The position numbers were made by a program, and so were the translations under genes. DNA of 42,878 bases from Sedimentisphaerales bacterium (GTDB taxonomy: Bacteria; Planctomycetota; Phycisphaerae; Sedimentisphaerales; Anaerobacaceae): positions 1 to 42,878 of the forward strand of contig JAFGTG010000533.1 in the NCBI GenBank assembly GCA_016934255.1, in the 5' to 3' direction. This document shows positions 42,000 to 42,878 of this stretch, piece after piece. Position 1 is the first letter of the stretch, and each line of letters starts with the position of its first letter. Below the pieces are notes generated by a model that searched no databases, was not told where the DNA came from, and was given only the letters and a program-made list of their open reading frames with translations.

Positions 42000-42077
42000 G
42001 AGGATATATTGATTCGAGTTATCTCCGCGCGAGACATGGCCGCGAAGGAAAGAAGATTCTATGAAAAACACGCGTAA
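42000..42077 (+). pseudogene. C-terminal remnant of a BrnT-type toxin
   Basis: The frame encodes LIRVISARDMAAKERRFYEK and stops at 42077. IRVISAR followed by a basic KERRxYE tail is the end of BrnT ribonuclease toxins. A stop codon at 41997 closes the frame upstream, so about three quarters of the gene is missing. The end overlaps the start of the BrnA-like remnant, as in intact brnTA operons. Confidence 0.75.
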
Positions 42078-42231
42078 AAAAATACCTCTTTTTAAAAACG
42101 AAGACCAGGAGCGAGACTTTTGGGCGAAGAATTCCCCTTTGGATTTTATGAATGTTCCTTATCAAAGTCTGGTGAAGCTTTACCTGGGCAGGGAAATCCT
42201 CATGGAGCGTCGAGCACTTGAGTCCTCTTAG
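42061..42231 (+). pseudogene. Internally deleted BrnA/CopG-type antitoxin remnant
   Basis: This 56-codon frame encodes an N terminus like CopG/BrnA antitoxins (KKIPLFKNEDQERDFWAKN) joined directly to the family's C terminus (MNVPYQSLVKLYLGREI). The middle part of about 35 residues, which carries the DNA-binding ribbon and first helix of the ribbon-helix-helix fold, is absent. It overlaps the BrnT remnant by 17 nt. It is still open, but is unlikely to neutralise or repress. Confidence 0.75.
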
Positions 42232-42238
42232 AATCGTT

Positions 42239-42260
42239 GGTGCGAATCATCGCACCCTAC
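42239..42260. repeat. GTAGGGTG-hairpin repeat (minus orientation)
   Basis: GGTGCGA (42239-42245) pairs with TCGCACC (42250-42256). With the flanking bases, the minus strand reads GTAGGGTGCGATGATTCGCA, a form of the GTAGGGTG-hairpin element also found at 37722. Confidence 0.55.
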
Positions 42261-42277
42261 AATTGGGAGTCACTTTT

Positions 42278-42878
42278 ATGAGATCAGCTTTTAGTTCAGT
42301 GAACCGTGATTGCGCGAAAGACAAGAGGATTGCTTTTATGCTGCTTTTTGGATTTTTTCTTATGCCGGTGGCTTGGCTTCAAGTGGTATGTGAAGGTCGG
42401 ACGCCGGAGGCGGAGAAGGTGTTGAGCTATCTTAAAGGGATGGGGAATGGGTCCTATCTGTTCGGGCAAATGGCCACCTGGGTGCATAATGAGAATCCGG
42501 ATATGGATCATCCCACCAACTGGCTCAGGAAAGTGGTCGATCATACGGGGAAAATGCCCCGGTACGGCTGTCTCACCTATGATTTTCACGACGATCCCTT
42601 TCCCGATTCGGCGTGGAACGACGGCGTCAAGAAAATGTGGGATCGCGGCTTGATTGTCGGCGTTTTCACGTTTTACGCCAATCCGTCGGGACGGGCGTGG
42701 AACGATCCGATTGATATCGATTTGATTTTTGCCGAGGAGGACAATCCGACCAGGCAGAACTTCTATAAACAGATGGACCGGATGGCCGGGAATCTTCAGT
42801 GGTTGAAGGATCGGGGGATACCCGTTGTTTATACGCCCTTTGTGGAAAGCGACGACCGGAACAAGTGGCACGCCAAGC
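42278..42878 (+). CDS. GH26-like glycosidase, 5' part only (cut by window end)
   Basis: The ATG at 42278 has GGGAG 8 nt upstream. The frame stays open to the window edge (about 200 residues). A hydrophobic signal follows a polar start (IAFMLLFGFFLMPVAWLQVV). The mature part resembles the start of a GH26 beta-mannanase-type barrel: YLKGMGNGSYLFGQMATWVH, MPRYGCLTYDFHDD, GLIVGVFTFYANPSG and WLKDRGIPVVYTPFVE. In GH26 the last strand usually reads RPLHE with the acid/base Glu; here it is TPFVE, so the substrate may differ. The rest of the gene is outside the window. Confidence 0.75.
   Translation, partial: MRSAFSSVNRDCAKDKRIAFMLLFGFFLMPVAWLQVVCEGRTPEAEKVLSYLKGMGNGSYLFGQMATWVHNENPDMDHPTNWLRKVVDHTGKMPRYGCLTYDFHDDPFPDSAWNDGVKKMWDRGLIVGVFTFYANPSGRAWNDPIDIDLIFAEEDNPTRQNFYKQMDRMAGNLQWLKDRGIPVVYTPFVESDDRNKWHAK

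Overview
The window most likely comes from a planctomycete, probably of the Phycisphaerae/Sedimentisphaerales kind. This is inferred from gene content only: sulfatases and sugar-active enzymes with RRDFLK-type export signals, a DUF1080 (3-keto-glycoside hydrolase) lipoprotein, a methyltransferase-like/PQQ-propeller fusion, a DUF1573 lipoprotein, a ThiD2-ThiE fusion, a GH29 fucosidase, and intergenic arrays of an AAACAAAGCCAATTT-type repeat. No rRNA, tRNA, CRISPR array or intact transposon was seen.

Layout. Positions 421-13405 form a minus-strand block: DUF1080 lipoprotein, sulfatase, AsmA-like protein, DUF481 outer-membrane protein, DUF11-repeat lipoprotein, MscS channel, DUF1573 lipoprotein, a large PQQ-propeller protein and thiamine-phosphate synthase. 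The last two are 1 nt apart. Upstream of thiE is a three-hairpin element whose loops carry CCTCCTCC (GGAGGAGG on the other strand). An LTA-synthase-like membrane sulfatase (13956-15932, minus) is divergent from a giant 2-hydroxyacyl-CoA dehydratase activase/dehydratase fusion (16440-21122, plus). A fucosidase gene sits between two branched inverted repeats. It is followed by a tight four-gene minus-strand operon (read from 25405 to 22716: nucleotidyltransferase-like, TPM, LemA, acyl-CoA thioesterase).

An Hsp20 gene at 25676 has a near-consensus sigma-54 promoter with an upstream TTGGCA palindrome. Next come a CBS-pair protein and an RRM protein (minus strand), a xylose-isomerase-like TIM barrel (minus), an orphan ParA fused to a C-terminal glycogen-binding (CBM48/AMPK1) domain (plus), a possible 43-aa membrane peptide, two secreted Ser/Gln/Gly-rich proteins of unknown function, a split-Soret-type dihaem cytochrome, and a translationally coupled pair of secreted glycosidase-like TIM-barrel proteins (33826-37037).

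From 37038 to the end the window looks like an accessory, decaying region. It holds a repeat array, a truncated and frameshifted FG-GAP/VCBS pseudogene, a type IIG-like adenine methyltransferase whose N-terminal nuclease domain appears to have lost its catalytic residues and which overlaps a PIN-domain nuclease gene, eroded remnants of a BrnT/BrnA toxin-antitoxin pair, and the 5' part of a GH26-like gene cut by the window edge. The methyltransferase-PIN pair is the best candidate for an undescribed system, possibly a restriction-like defence module. All functions are from motif reading by eye; no database or folding search was run.
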